64,000 bases of DNA, taken from assembly GCF_013240295.1 (NCBI RefSeq), contig NZ_JABETK010000002.1:1860001-1924000 (forward strand), in the 5' to 3' direction. The stretch is from Neoaquamicrobium sediminum (GTDB lineage: Bacteria > Pseudomonadota > Alphaproteobacteria > Rhizobiales > Rhizobiaceae). This document shows positions 18,384 through 26,884 of this stretch, one piece after another. The notes beneath the pieces are model-generated. The model was given only the letters and a program-made list of their open reading frames with translations. It ran no database searches and was not told the origin of the DNA. Position 1 is the stretch's first letter. Every line of letters begins with the position of its first letter. The position numbers and the translations under genes are program-made.

Positions 18384-19311
18384 CCGGCGTCGCGGCGAGG
18401 TCTTCTGCGTCGGCCTTGCCATCCAGGATACGATTTTCTCGGTCGACGAGATTCCCCGCGAACCAGTGAAGATCTATGCGCGGGAACGCCGAGAAGTCGG
18501 CGGCGGGCCGGCCGCGACGGCAGCCGTTGCGATCGCCCGGCTTGGCGGGCGCGCGGCGATTGCAGCGCGCATAGGCGCGGACGCCACCGGAAATGCGATT
18601 ACCGATGAGCTTGGCGGCGAAGGCATCGACACCACCTGGCTGCGCGCATTCGATAACAACCGGTCGCCCGGGGCCGTAATTCTGGTGGACAGGCACGGCG
18701 AGCGGCTGATCGTCGCCTATGTCGATCCCGATACGCCGACCGAAGCCGATTGGTTGCGCCCGGAAACGCTAGGCGGCGCGCTGCTTTGCGATCTGTCGTG
18801 GCCGCAAGGCGCGCTTGCCTGTCTGCAGCAGGCGAAACGGGAAGGCATTCCATCGGTGCTGGACGCCGAGATTACGCGTCACCCGCGCGAGGTGGTCGAA
18901 CCCGTCATCGCCGGCTGCGACCATGTCGTATTCTCCCGACCGGGCCTCGCCCAGTTCACGGAAACGGATTCGATAGAAGAGGGTTTGAGGCGCGCGCGCC
19001 GTCCCGGCCACAAGGTCGTGGGCGTTACCGACGGTGCGGACGGCCTCTACTGGCTCGACGGCGATGCGCTGCGCAATGCTCGCCCGCCACGTGTCGAGGT
19101 TGTCGATACCGTTGGCGCCGGCGACGCCTTTCACGGCGCCTTTGCATTGGCTCTCTCCCACGGGCGGCCGCTCGAAGAGACGATCCGCTTCGCCAACAGC
19201 GTTGCCGCCCTCAAATGCACTGTCCCCGGCGGTCGTGCCGGGCTCCCGACACCGCAGGCGCTCCAGCGCTTCGACCCTGAACTCGATCTGAATTGGATTG
19301 TCGCACGATGA
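18367..19311 (+). CDS. PfkB-family sugar kinase, YihV/ketohexokinase-like
   Basis: A kinase of about 314 residues. REVGGGPAATAAVAIARLGG is PfkB signature 1; VVDTVGAGDAFHGAFALAL is signature 2 with the catalytic Asp and anion hole. Several blocks match my recollection of E. coli YihV (6-deoxy-6-sulfofructose kinase) closely, e.g. VGGGPAATAAVA, FSxPGLA and VAALKCTxPGGRAG, so a C1 kinase for a ketose is likely. At two positions I recall as sulphonate contacts in YihV (Asn in IIINY, Arg in ADVRWH) this protein has Ala and Ser, which argues against sulfofructose. GTG 18367 overlaps the ATPase end; TTG 18376 is an alternative. It overlaps the aldolase start by ATGA. Confidence 0.82.
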   Translation: MCALSDRRRGEVFCVGLAIQDTIFSVDEIPREPVKIYARERREVGGGPAATAAVAIARLGGRAAIAARIGADATGNAITDELGGEGIDTTWLRAFDNNRSPGAVILVDRHGERLIVAYVDPDTPTEADWLRPETLGGALLCDLSWPQGALACLQQAKREGIPSVLDAEITRHPREVVEPVIAGCDHVVFSRPGLAQFTETDSIEEGLRRARRPGHKVVGVTDGADGLYWLDGDALRNARPPRVEVVDTVGAGDAFHGAFALALSHGRPLEETIRFANSVAALKCTVPGGRAGLPTPQALQRFDPELDLNWIVAR

Positions 19312-20360
19312 CTGAAGGTTTCACTCCGACTCCCATGGAACGCAATACCAGGCTCGACGAGAAGCTGGCCGCGATCAGGCGCGACCCGTCTGGTTCGAAG
19401 GAATTTCTGATCTGCGATGCCAAGGACCCTGACATGGCGCGCGGCATTGCCGCGCTGGGCATGGTCCGCGACGAGAACGGCAAGGAACGGCCGCGCAATC
19501 GCCGGGAATTCCTCGACATCGTCCGGGCGGTCGTGAAGCAGGACATCGTCGACCTGATGCTGCTCTCCGCGTACAATCTGCATAAGCTGGCGGTGGAGGA
19601 GGACCTTTTCGCAAACAGCAACATGGCCCGGGCGGCTCGCGTCAACGACACAAGCGAAATCTGGCTTCCGCGCCACGGCGCCTATCGCGCTTCCCCATCA
19701 CAGCCATTCAGAACGGCCGAACTCTCGCGCGTCATGCATGGCGGCCGTCCTCCGTTGACGAAGGGTGTGGCAGGTGCGGATCTCGGCCTCTACAGCCTGA
19801 CCTTCACCAACGACGTCGATGCCGACCATCGCACGTTGACCGCCTACAATGCGTTTCGCGCGGAGTGCAACGCGCTCGGCTTCAGGCACTTCCTCGAAGT
19901 CTTCAACCCGAATGTCGGCACGCTTGCCGGAGAAGAAGTCGGCCAGTTCGTCAACGACTGCATCGTGCGATGCCTGGCGGGCGTCGATCGCGAGGCAGCA
20001 CCCATTTTCCTCAAGGTCGCCTATAACGGGCCGCGCGCGATGGAAGAACTGGTGGCGTATGATGACGAGATGATCGTCGGCGTGCTCGGCGGTGCCGGCG
20101 GCACCACCCGCGACACATTCGAACTGCTCGCTCAGTCGAAGCGACATGGAGCGCGGCTTGCGCTCTTCGGACGCAAGATCAATCAGGCGGAATCGCCGCT
20201 CGACCTGATCGAAATTCTTCGCCGCGTTGCCGATGATGAGTTGACACCCGCCGACGGCGTGTCGCTCTATCACGACCGGCTGACAAAAGGACGCATTCCG
20301 GCGCGCATCGCGCTGGACGAGGATCAGCTTGTCAGCCAGCCGGTCCTCAAGGCAGCGTAA
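19308..20360 (+). CDS. Putative class I (Schiff-base) sugar-phosphate aldolase
   Basis: A 350-residue protein with a TIM-barrel aldolase C-terminal half. IFLKVAYNG (Lys236) fits the Schiff-base lysine strand of LacD/DeoC-type aldolases. It is followed by VGVLGGAGGTTRDTFELL (phosphate-binding glycine strand) and by ARLALFGRKINQAE, the equivalent of the family GFLAGRAIW strand. The N-terminal segment EFLICDAKDPDMARG resembles the AxDxR opening of tagatose-bisphosphate-type aldolases, but overall similarity to LacD or YihT is low. Start ATG 19308 shares ATGA with the kinase stop. By position it should cleave the phosphorylated ketose made by the kinase and pass an aldehyde to the dehydrogenase. 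Family call moderate, substrate unknown. Confidence 0.65.
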   Translation: MTEGFTPTPMERNTRLDEKLAAIRRDPSGSKEFLICDAKDPDMARGIAALGMVRDENGKERPRNRREFLDIVRAVVKQDIVDLMLLSAYNLHKLAVEEDLFANSNMARAARVNDTSEIWLPRHGAYRASPSQPFRTAELSRVMHGGRPPLTKGVAGADLGLYSLTFTNDVDADHRTLTAYNAFRAECNALGFRHFLEVFNPNVGTLAGEEVGQFVNDCIVRCLAGVDREAAPIFLKVAYNGPRAMEELVAYDDEMIVGVLGGAGGTTRDTFELLAQSKRHGARLALFGRKINQAESPLDLIEILRRVADDELTPADGVSLYHDRLTKGRIPARIALDEDQLVSQPVLKAA

Positions 20361-20373
20361 GGAGCATTTATCA

Positions 20374-21822
20374 GTGACACGGACGACGCCAAATTACCCA
20401 TCGACACAGCTCTTCATCGACGGTGAATGGCGACCCGGAAGAGAAGGCAAGACGATCGACGTGGTCGATCCGGCAACCGGCGAGGCGATCGGCACGGTCG
20501 CCCACGCAACGCGCGTGGATCTCGACGCGGCTCTGGAAGCGGCCGAGCGTGGCTTTGCCACCTGGAGCGAAACCTCGCCATTCGAGCGCTACAAGCTGAT
20601 GCGCAAGGCTGCCGACATACTCAGGCAGCGCGCCGACGAGATCGCACAGGCGATGACGCTGGAACAGGGCAAGCCCGTGGGCGAAGCGCGCATGGAAACC
20701 CTTGCAGGCGCCGACATCATCGACTGGTTCGCCGAGGAGGCCCGCCGCACCTACGGACAGGTCGTGCCGGCACGCGCGCCCGGCGTCACCCAGATGATCG
20801 TCAAGCTGCCGGTCGGTCCGGTCGCCGCTTTCACGCCCTGGAACTTCCCCATCAACCAGGTCGTGCGTAAGCTTTCTGCTGCACTTGCCGCGGGCTGTTC
20901 GATCATCGTCAAGGCTCCGGAAGAAACCCCCGCAGCACCGGCAGCGCTGGTGCGTGCCTTTGCCGATGCCGGCATCCCGGCTGGCGTGATCGGGCTGGTC
21001 TACGGCGTTCCCGCCGAGATTTCGGAATATCTCATCCCGCATCCAACGATCCGCAAAATCTCCTTCACCGGATCGACTCCGGTAGGCAAGCATCTGGCGG
21101 CCCTTGCCGGGCAGCACATGAAGCTCGCCACGATGGAGCTCGGCGGCCATGCTCCGGCGATGGTCTTCGACGACGCGGATATCGACAAGGCGGTGAAGGT
21201 TCTGTCGGCGTCTAAATACCGCAATGCCGGCCAGGTTTGCGTGTCCCCGACACGCTTCCTCGTCCAGGAAAAGTCGTTCGACGGTTTCGTGGACGCCTTC
21301 ACGGCGGCCGCGAAGGCAGTAAAGGTCGGTAACGGCTTCGAGGAAGGTACCGCCATGGGGCCGCTCGCCAACGAGCGGCGCATCCCCGTGCTCGAATCCC
21401 TGATTGCCGATGCCGTTGAGCAGGGTGGCGAATTGCGAACCGGCGGCCGGCGCATCGGCAACAAGGGCAACTTCTTCGAGCCGACCGTGCTGGCCAATGT
21501 GCCGACGGATGCGCGCATCATGAATGAGGAGCCGTTCGGGCCTGTCGCCATCATCAACCGCTTCGCCACCACCGAGGATGCGATCGCGGAAGCAAACCGC
21601 CTGCCCTACGGCCTCGCAAGCTATGCGTTCACGCGCTCGACCGAGACGGCGGATCAGCTCGGCAAGCGCATCGTGGCAGGCATGACCTCGATCAACCACA
21701 ATGGCCTCGCCCTCCCGGAAATCCACTTCGGCGGTGTGCGGGATTCCGGATATGGCAGCGAAGGTGGGTCGGAAGCGATCAACGCCTATCTCGTGCCGAA
21801 ACTGGTGACCCTGGCCGCCTGA
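20374..21822 (+). CDS. NAD(P)-dependent aldehyde dehydrogenase (succinate-semialdehyde type)
   Basis: A 482-residue ALDH superfamily enzyme. Catalytic Cys289 in NAGQVCVSPTRF and general-base Glu255 in MELGGHAPAMVF are present. The cofactor region has AFTPWNFPINQVVRKLSAAL and SFTGSTPVGKHL, and the C-terminal EEPFGPVAIINRF is typical. The nearest class is the GabD/glycolaldehyde-lactaldehyde group. The start is GTG 20374, with TAAGGAG 9 bases upstream; the longer frame overlaps the aldolase. It is the last gene of the plus-strand arm and precedes a terminator. In context it would oxidise the short aldehyde released by aldol cleavage, as AldA does for lactaldehyde in fucose catabolism. Confidence 0.9.
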   Translation: MTRTTPNYPSTQLFIDGEWRPGREGKTIDVVDPATGEAIGTVAHATRVDLDAALEAAERGFATWSETSPFERYKLMRKAADILRQRADEIAQAMTLEQGKPVGEARMETLAGADIIDWFAEEARRTYGQVVPARAPGVTQMIVKLPVGPVAAFTPWNFPINQVVRKLSAALAAGCSIIVKAPEETPAAPAALVRAFADAGIPAGVIGLVYGVPAEISEYLIPHPTIRKISFTGSTPVGKHLAALAGQHMKLATMELGGHAPAMVFDDADIDKAVKVLSASKYRNAGQVCVSPTRFLVQEKSFDGFVDAFTAAAKAVKVGNGFEEGTAMGPLANERRIPVLESLIADAVEQGGELRTGGRRIGNKGNFFEPTVLANVPTDARIMNEEPFGPVAIINRFATTEDAIAEANRLPYGLASYAFTRSTETADQLGKRIVAGMTSINHNGLALPEIHFGGVRDSGYGSEGGSEAINAYLVPKLVTLAA

Positions 21823-21844
21823 GGCGACGCAGCTTAAACAACCT

Positions 21845-21883
21845 AACGGCCGCCATCGCACCCGCAATGGCGGCCGTTTTTAT
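21845..21883 (+). terminator. Rho-independent terminator after the sugar operon
   Basis: A perfect 12-bp stem (AACGGCCGCCAT / ATGGCGGCCGTT) with a 10-base loop is followed by TTTAT, 22 bases after the ALDH stop. The T run is on the plus strand only, so it terminates the ATPase-kinase-aldolase-ALDH transcript and also insulates the converging lysR gene. Confidence 0.85.
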
Positions 21884-21914
21884 CGCCGCGCTTCGGCCTT
21901 GAAGGTCTTCTTTG

Positions 21915-22829
21915 TCAGCGATGAAGGTGTTGCACGCCGAGAGCCGTCTCGTTCAGGCCGGCCACCTGCGCCAACAATGCCGACACGAGCGGCGTGTGCG
22001 GTTCGCGCCGCGCCGCCACGAGCCCAACCATATGGCTTACAGTCGGCGCGACGATCGGAATGCGGCGTATCGGCTCGGCGAAATCGAGAGCCGCCGCAAG
22101 GTTGAGCGGCATGATCGACGACCATTCGCCCGTGCGCACATGCGAGAACAGGACAACCATCGAGTTGGACTCCAGCGTCGGCCGCACTGTTGCGCCGGCA
22201 GCGGCCAGATGCCGGTCGATGATCCGCCGGTTCTGCATGTCGGGCGTCAGCAGGCAGAGCGGCACCTGCGCGACCTCCGTCCAGGTCACTTCCTCGCGGT
22301 CGGCGAATGGCCCGCCCGCACCGACGATCAGATGATAGCGCTCGCTGTAGAGCGGCACGGTGGTGACGTTTCCCAAGGGTTCATGATCGAGATAGGTGAT
22401 GCCGACATCGATGTCGAAATTGCCGAGCATCGACAGGATCTCAACCGAGGTACGCGACAGAACGGAGAAACCGACGCCGGGATGCCGCTCGCGAAAAGGT
22501 GTGGTGATGCCGGCGACCATGGCCAGTGCGGTAGGAATGGCCGCGACGCGTATGCGGCCCGACAGGCCGAGTCGCGCGGCGCGCATCTCCTCGCGCATCG
22601 TGCGGGTGTCGGAGACGATGCGGCGCGCCCAGGTCAGCACCTGCCGGCCCTCCGGCGTGAGACCGCGAAAACGCGAGCCCCGCTCCACCAGCATCACCCC
22701 CAGCATGGTCTCGAGCTGCTTGATGGCCGAAGACAAGGTCGGCTGCGTCACACCGCATTCCTCGGCGGCGCGGCCGAAATGGCCTTCCTTGGCCAACACG
22801 ATGAAGAGTTCGAGCCGTTCGATCAGCAT
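21915..22829 (-). CDS. LysR-family transcriptional regulator
   Basis: A 304-residue LysR regulator. The helix-turn-helix lies at about residues 17-44 (GHFGRAAEECGVTQPTLSSAIKQLE, two spans) and is followed by the linker helix and a periplasmic-binding-type effector domain beginning IRVAAIPTALAMV. ATG 22827-22829 starts directly at the conserved LIERLELFIVLAKE. It lies 80 bases downstream of the MFS transporter on the same strand, with a strong hairpin between. It may respond to the transported carboxylate or to formate/oxalate metabolites; similar LysR genes often sit beside formate dehydrogenase or oxalate genes, though none is in the window. Confidence 0.88.
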   Translation of the reverse strand: MLIERLELFIVLAKEGHFGRAAEECGVTQPTLSSAIKQLETMLGVMLVERGSRFRGLTPEGRQVLTWARRIVSDTRTMREEMRAARLGLSGRIRVAAIPTALAMVAGITTPFRERHPGVGFSVLSRTSVEILSMLGNFDIDVGITYLDHEPLGNVTTVPLYSERYHLIVGAGGPFADREEVTWTEVAQVPLCLLTPDMQNRRIIDRHLAAAGATVRPTLESNSMVVLFSHVRTGEWSSIMPLNLAAALDFAEPIRRIPIVAPTVSHMVGLVAARREPHTPLVSALLAQVAGLNETALGVQHLHR

Positions 22830-22867
22830 GACACGCAACCCCTGAGCAGTGCGTGACCGTCGCATGG

Positions 22868-22894
22868 TCCCCGGCGCGCGAACCGCGCCGGGGA
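22868..22894 (-). other. Strong intercistronic hairpin, MFS / lysR
   Basis: An 11-bp GC-rich perfect stem (TCCCCGGCGCG / CGCGCCGGGGA, loop CGAAC) lies 16 bases after the MFS stop and 38 bases before the lysR start. No T run follows on the transcribed strand. It could be a Rho-type/partial terminator or a 3' stabiliser that separates transporter and regulator expression. Confidence 0.55.
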
Positions 22895-22909
22895 TGATAC
22901 ACGTGTTGA

Positions 22910-24568
22910 TCAGCCGAAGAGCGCGGCCGTCTTTTCGAGCGTCACCCAGATGCCCCAGAGGATCGGAACACCGACAGCCGTCCATGCGATGGCTGCCTTG
23001 GCGTCGAGGCCACCCTTGCCGATGCCGAACGAGCCGGTCTGCTCGGTCTGGGAAGCGGCCGTCTTGGCCTGCAGGCTGGCAACCTCCGCGTCGGACATGA
23101 ACCATTTGTCCGCGAGTGGTCGCACGAAGAAGTTGGCCACGACCCCCAGCGCCAGCATGCCGGCGAGGATATACATCGTGAAATCGTAGACCTGCGCCCG
23201 CGGAATGCCGGCTGCAAGCTGGAATTCGCGGATGTAATTGACCACCACCGGCCCGACGATGCCTGCGGTCGACCATGCGGTCAGCAGCCGGCCGTGGATC
23301 GCGCCAACGAACTGGGTGCCGAAGATGTCCGCGAGATAGGCCGGGATCGTTGCGAAGCCGCCGCCATACATCGACAGGATGATGCCGAACATCAGCACGA
23401 ACAGAAGCTGGCTGCCCATATGCGCCGCGGTCGGCGCAAGCGCGTACAGCACGATGCCGAGCAGCAGGAATGTGTAGTAGGTGTTCTTGCGGCCGATATA
23501 GTCGGAAAGGGACGCCCAGAAGAAGCGCCCGACGATATTGAACAGCGACAGGAGCCCCGCAAAGCCTGCGGCAATGCCGGCGATGGCAGTCTTCTGGCTG
23601 GCGTCGAGTTCGTTGAAGGAAAGGTCGGGCAGCCCGATCAGGTCGCCGGCGAAGATTTCCTGCAGCATTGGCGATGCCATGCCGATGACGCCGATACCGG
23701 CCGAGACGTTGAGCATGAGTACCGCCCAGATCAGCCAGAACTGCGTCGTCTTGTGCGCGTCGCGCAGGTGGACGTGCCGGGTGGTGATCATCGCCTTGTT
23801 GGTGTTTGCCGGCGGGGTCCAGCCTTCCGGCCGCCAGCCCGATGGCGGGATGCGGTAACCGAAAGCCCCGAGCGTCATCGCAACGGCATAAAGCAGCGCC
23901 ATCACGACGAAGGTCTGCCAGACACCAACGGAATCTTCCGTGCGGAAGGTGTTCATCAGGAAATTGGCCAGAGGCGCACCAATCATCGCGCCGCCGCCGA
24001 AACCCATGATTGCCATGCCGGTGGCCATGCCGCGCCGGTCGGGGAACCATTTGATGAGTGTCGAGACCGGCGAGATGTAGCCGAGTCCAAGTCCGATGCC
24101 GCCGATGACGCCGGCGCCCAGCCACATCAGCCACAATTGGTGGGTGATGATGCCGATCGCGGCGATGACCATGCCCCCGCACCAGCAGACCATAGACGCC
24201 AGGCCCGCCTTGCGCGGGCCGGCGCGCTCGAGCCAGCCGCCCCAGATGGCAGCCGCCGAGCCGAGGAAGACGAAGAACAGCGTATACATCCAGCCGAGAT
24301 CGGACACCCGCCAGTCGCAGGTGGTGGTGAAAAGTGCCGTGAACACGTTGAGATCAGCGCAGACGACCGGCTGATCGATGCCGATGGCGCGCGAGAGCGG
24401 CAGCCAGAACACGCTGAAGCCGTACGCCATGCCGATGCAGAGATGGATGGCGAGGGCTGCCGGCGGCACGAGCCAGCGGTTGAAGCCCGGCCGGGCGATG
24501 ATGCGCTCCTTGTCGAGTATGCCGACACCGACACTGCCGCCCGTGTAGGTTTCACTTGCTGTGGACAT
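22910..24568 (-). CDS. OFA-family MFS transporter (oxalate/formate antiporter-like)
   Basis: A 552-residue major facilitator with 12 predicted membrane helices. It carries the OFA features: an N-terminal HLCIGMAYGFSVFWLPL helix, LGAGVIGGIGLGLGYISPVSTLIKWFPDRRGMATG (spans in helices 4-5 with the MFS loop), and GRFFWASLSDYIGRKNTYY in the central loop. The family moves monocarboxylates and dicarboxylates such as oxalate or formate. It is longer than OxlT (about 420) because of an insertion after helix 1 and a C-terminal tail. Start ATG 24566-24568 has GGAGGAG upstream. It is preceded by a perfect sigma-54 promoter and paired operators and by the kinase/regulator genes, so its expression is probably signal-induced. 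Confidence 0.88.
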   Translation of the reverse strand: MSTASETYTGGSVGVGILDKERIIARPGFNRWLVPPAALAIHLCIGMAYGFSVFWLPLSRAIGIDQPVVCADLNVFTALFTTTCDWRVSDLGWMYTLFFVFLGSAAAIWGGWLERAGPRKAGLASMVCWCGGMVIAAIGIITHQLWLMWLGAGVIGGIGLGLGYISPVSTLIKWFPDRRGMATGMAIMGFGGGAMIGAPLANFLMNTFRTEDSVGVWQTFVVMALLYAVAMTLGAFGYRIPPSGWRPEGWTPPANTNKAMITTRHVHLRDAHKTTQFWLIWAVLMLNVSAGIGVIGMASPMLQEIFAGDLIGLPDLSFNELDASQKTAIAGIAAGFAGLLSLFNIVGRFFWASLSDYIGRKNTYYTFLLLGIVLYALAPTAAHMGSQLLFVLMFGIILSMYGGGFATIPAYLADIFGTQFVGAIHGRLLTAWSTAGIVGPVVVNYIREFQLAAGIPRAQVYDFTMYILAGMLALGVVANFFVRPLADKWFMSDAEVASLQAKTAASQTEQTGSFGIGKGGLDAKAAIAWTAVGVPILWGIWVTLEKTAALFG

Positions 24569-24737
24569 GAATTCTCCTCCGCCCGCCGAAGTGCATCCGC
24601 GCGGGTCGTCCTGCTGGTTACGTCTGATGATTGTCGGCTGCCGCGCCGTCCTCCGTGGCAGCGGCCGCCCGAACGTCTATGGCTTGCGGCGTCCCCGCCT
24701 CATCCGCACTCCTCCCGTTTGGTTGCCTTTAACCATA

Positions 24738-24753
24738 AGCAACGGGCGTGCCA
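24738..24753 (-). promoter_or_regulatory. Sigma-54 (-24/-12) promoter of the OFA transporter
   Basis: On the minus strand the sequence reads TGGCACGcccgTTGCT, a complete match to the RpoN consensus TGGCACG-N4-TTGCW. Transcription should begin near 24727, leaving a leader of about 160 bases before the MFS start at 24568. Paired palindromes lie about 85 and 107 bases upstream of this start, where an NtrC-type activator would bind. Confidence 0.88.
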
Positions 24754-24805
24754 GTTGCGCGGCTCAACGATTTCAGAGACTTATCGATTAAGAGAAAAGC
24801 CCTAT

Positions 24806-24840
24806 GGACATTTTGTCCGGAGGGCATGGACAAAATGTCC
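24806..24840. promoter_or_regulatory. Paired upstream activator sites for NtrC-type regulator
   Basis: GGACATTTTGTCC (24806-24818) and GGACAAAATGTCC (24828-24840) are exact reverse complements of each other, and each is itself a near-palindrome with GGAC/GTCC ends. Centre-to-centre spacing is 22 bp, two helical turns. They sit between the kinase stop (24848) and the sigma-54 promoter, the usual place for cooperative binding of two activator dimers. Confidence 0.8.
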
Positions 24841-24847
24841 GAAGGTC

Positions 24848-26884
24848 TCAGGCAGCTTCAGGCAGCCAGATCGTGAAGGTGGTGCCCCTGCCCTCTTCGC
24901 TCTCGACCGAAATCCTGCCGCCCTGGCGTTTAATCAGGGTCTGGCTGATCGAAAGGCCGAGCCCCGTGCCCTCGCTGCGCTTGGTGGTGAAGAACGGATC
25001 GAAGACCTTGCGGATCAGTTCATCGCTCATGCCCACGCCAGTATCGGCAATGACGATTGCCAGGCCCGGCCGCCCGTCGACGTCCTCGTCGCGTGTAACG
25101 AAGGTGAGCTTTCCGCCGTCCGGCATCGCATGGATGGCATTGACGATCAGGTTGACCAGCACCTGCTGCAATTCCGTGCGGTTCATCAGCAGGAGGCGCT
25201 TTGCGCTCTTCTCGCGGACGATGTCGATCTCGGCCTTGTTGAGCAGATGCTGGACCAGCGGCAGGCAGTCGTCGATCACGTTGTCCGGGGCATGCCGCTC
25301 GACATAGCCGGCATACTCTTCGGGCTTGGCGAATTGCAGCAGCTTGGTGACGATCTGGCTGATGCGATGGATCTGCTCGTCGAGGAGGCGGAATTCGGTT
25401 TTCGCCTCGTCCGCCCTGTCGCCCATGACTGCCCGCACGACTTCGAGATTGCCCTGCATCACGGCGATCGGGTTGTTGATCTCATGCGCCACGCCCGCCG
25501 TGATCTCGCCGATCGCTGCGAGCTTCTCCGACATGATGAGCTGCTTGGTCGTTGCCTCGAGCTGTCGGTTGGCAAGCTGCAGTTCGCGGGTTCGCTCGTC
25601 CACCCGGTCGTTCAGTTCCTCGTTCCAGGCACGCAACTGCCGGTCGCGCTCCTGCAACTGGTCCAGCAAATGGTCGAGGTGGACAGCCACCCGTCCGATC
25701 TCGTCGCGAGCCTCGGCCACGTTCGTTCGCGCACCGAGATCACCGCTCTCGACTTTGGCGATGGTCCCGGTCATGCGCTCCAGCGGCAGAAAGATCGACC
25801 CCGCCCAGCGCAGGAAGATCGGCACGCTGACCATGGCAATTGCCAGGAAAGCCAGCAGGATCGTCAGCAGTGTCTCACGCTTGGCTTCGGTGAAAGGTGC
25901 TTCGAGGAAGCCGACATAGAGCATGCCGACACGCTTACCATAGCTGTCCACGATTGGTTCGTAAGCAGACACGTACCAATCGTTTACGACAAAGGCGCTG
26001 TCGAGCCAGGTCCGGCCCTTGTCGAGCACGGCGGAGCGCACAATCGCCGAAACGCGGGTCCCCAGCGCACGCCGTCCTTCGAACAGGCGCACATTCGTGC
26101 TGATGCGAACGTCGTCGACGAACAGCGTGGCGGTTCCCTGGCTTCCTTCCGGCAGGCTCGCCTCACGATAGACGAGGTCGTTGATGGTATCGATGAATTC
26201 GAGGTTGCGGTTGAGCAGCACACCGCCAACGAGCGCCCCTGTATCGCCGTTTCCGAGTGCGGCCGGGCTGGCCGAATGCACGACCATACCGCGTGTCTCC
26301 TCGCTGCGATCGGTCGGCACGGCATTAGCCGTCGGCACCAACTCGACGCGCGCCTGCGCGGCGAGGTCGGGCGAGATCGCAGCCAGATCTTCGCCGCTGA
26401 AAATATCGATGGCTGTTTCAGGGCTTCCTGCCAGAGCGGACACGATAATCGGCCAGTCGGTCCGTCTTCGCCCGTCAGTCAGCGAGCGCGCCGACGCAAC
26501 CACATCGCCTGCCTCGTCGGTCAGGTACAGAAAGTCGAACGCAAGCGCGCGCCGGGTTTCCTCCAGAAGCTGCTCGAGCGAATCCGGCGCGGTCCGCTGC
26601 AATTCGACGGTATCGCGGTAGCGGGCGGAAGCGCCCAGCGCCGCGATCTGCTCGCCGGTGTTTTCAAGGATGCGCGCCAGATATTGGTGCGCAATGGTGA
26701 GATCGCCATTGACCTTGGAAATCAGCGTTGCGTCGAACTTGGCATTCCAGCGAAAGACGGTGACGCCCAGCAACAGCGGCAGAAGCACGAGTGTCGGCAG
26801 AAGCGCGATGGCGAGCAGCCTGAAGCGGACCGAGCGGCCGCGTTCCCTCGTCTTTGCAGTTGCATCGGCCGTCGTCTCAGACAT
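24848..26884 (-). CDS. Membrane sensor histidine kinase (NtrB/DctB-type) with Cache domain
   Basis: A 678-residue sensor kinase. Order: membrane helix about 22-43 (LLAIALLPTLVLLPLLLGV), a large periplasmic Cache-type sensor (about 45-335, ending GKRVGMLYVGFLEAPF), a second helix about 341-362, HAMP (PLERMTGTIAKVESGDLGAR), a coiled coil (QLQERDRQLRAWNEEL), HisKA with His467 in GVAHEINNPIAV, and HATPase with NLIVNAIHAM (N box), ADTGVGM (G1) and GTGLGLSI (G2). Cache sensors bind small organic acids, which suits the carboxylate transporter next door. It overlaps the response regulator stop by 8 bases. It should phosphorylate that regulator. Confidence 0.9.
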   Translation of the reverse strand: MSETTADATAKTRERGRSVRFRLLAIALLPTLVLLPLLLGVTVFRWNAKFDATLISKVNGDLTIAHQYLARILENTGEQIAALGASARYRDTVELQRTAPDSLEQLLEETRRALAFDFLYLTDEAGDVVASARSLTDGRRRTDWPIIVSALAGSPETAIDIFSGEDLAAISPDLAAQARVELVPTANAVPTDRSEETRGMVVHSASPAALGNGDTGALVGGVLLNRNLEFIDTINDLVYREASLPEGSQGTATLFVDDVRISTNVRLFEGRRALGTRVSAIVRSAVLDKGRTWLDSAFVVNDWYVSAYEPIVDSYGKRVGMLYVGFLEAPFTEAKRETLLTILLAFLAIAMVSVPIFLRWAGSIFLPLERMTGTIAKVESGDLGARTNVAEARDEIGRVAVHLDHLLDQLQERDRQLRAWNEELNDRVDERTRELQLANRQLEATTKQLIMSEKLAAIGEITAGVAHEINNPIAVMQGNLEVVRAVMGDRADEAKTEFRLLDEQIHRISQIVTKLLQFAKPEEYAGYVERHAPDNVIDDCLPLVQHLLNKAEIDIVREKSAKRLLLMNRTELQQVLVNLIVNAIHAMPDGGKLTFVTRDEDVDGRPGLAIVIADTGVGMSDELIRKVFDPFFTTKRSEGTGLGLSISQTLIKRQGGRISVESEEGRGTTFTIWLPEAA

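Noticed and set aside
8430..21822. Straight assignment as a sulfoquinovose (sulfo-EMP) cluster
   Set aside because: The gene order is suggestive, but the GH31 lacks the R-x-x-W motif and the kinase appears to lack the sulphonate contacts, so only a sugar of unknown identity is claimed.
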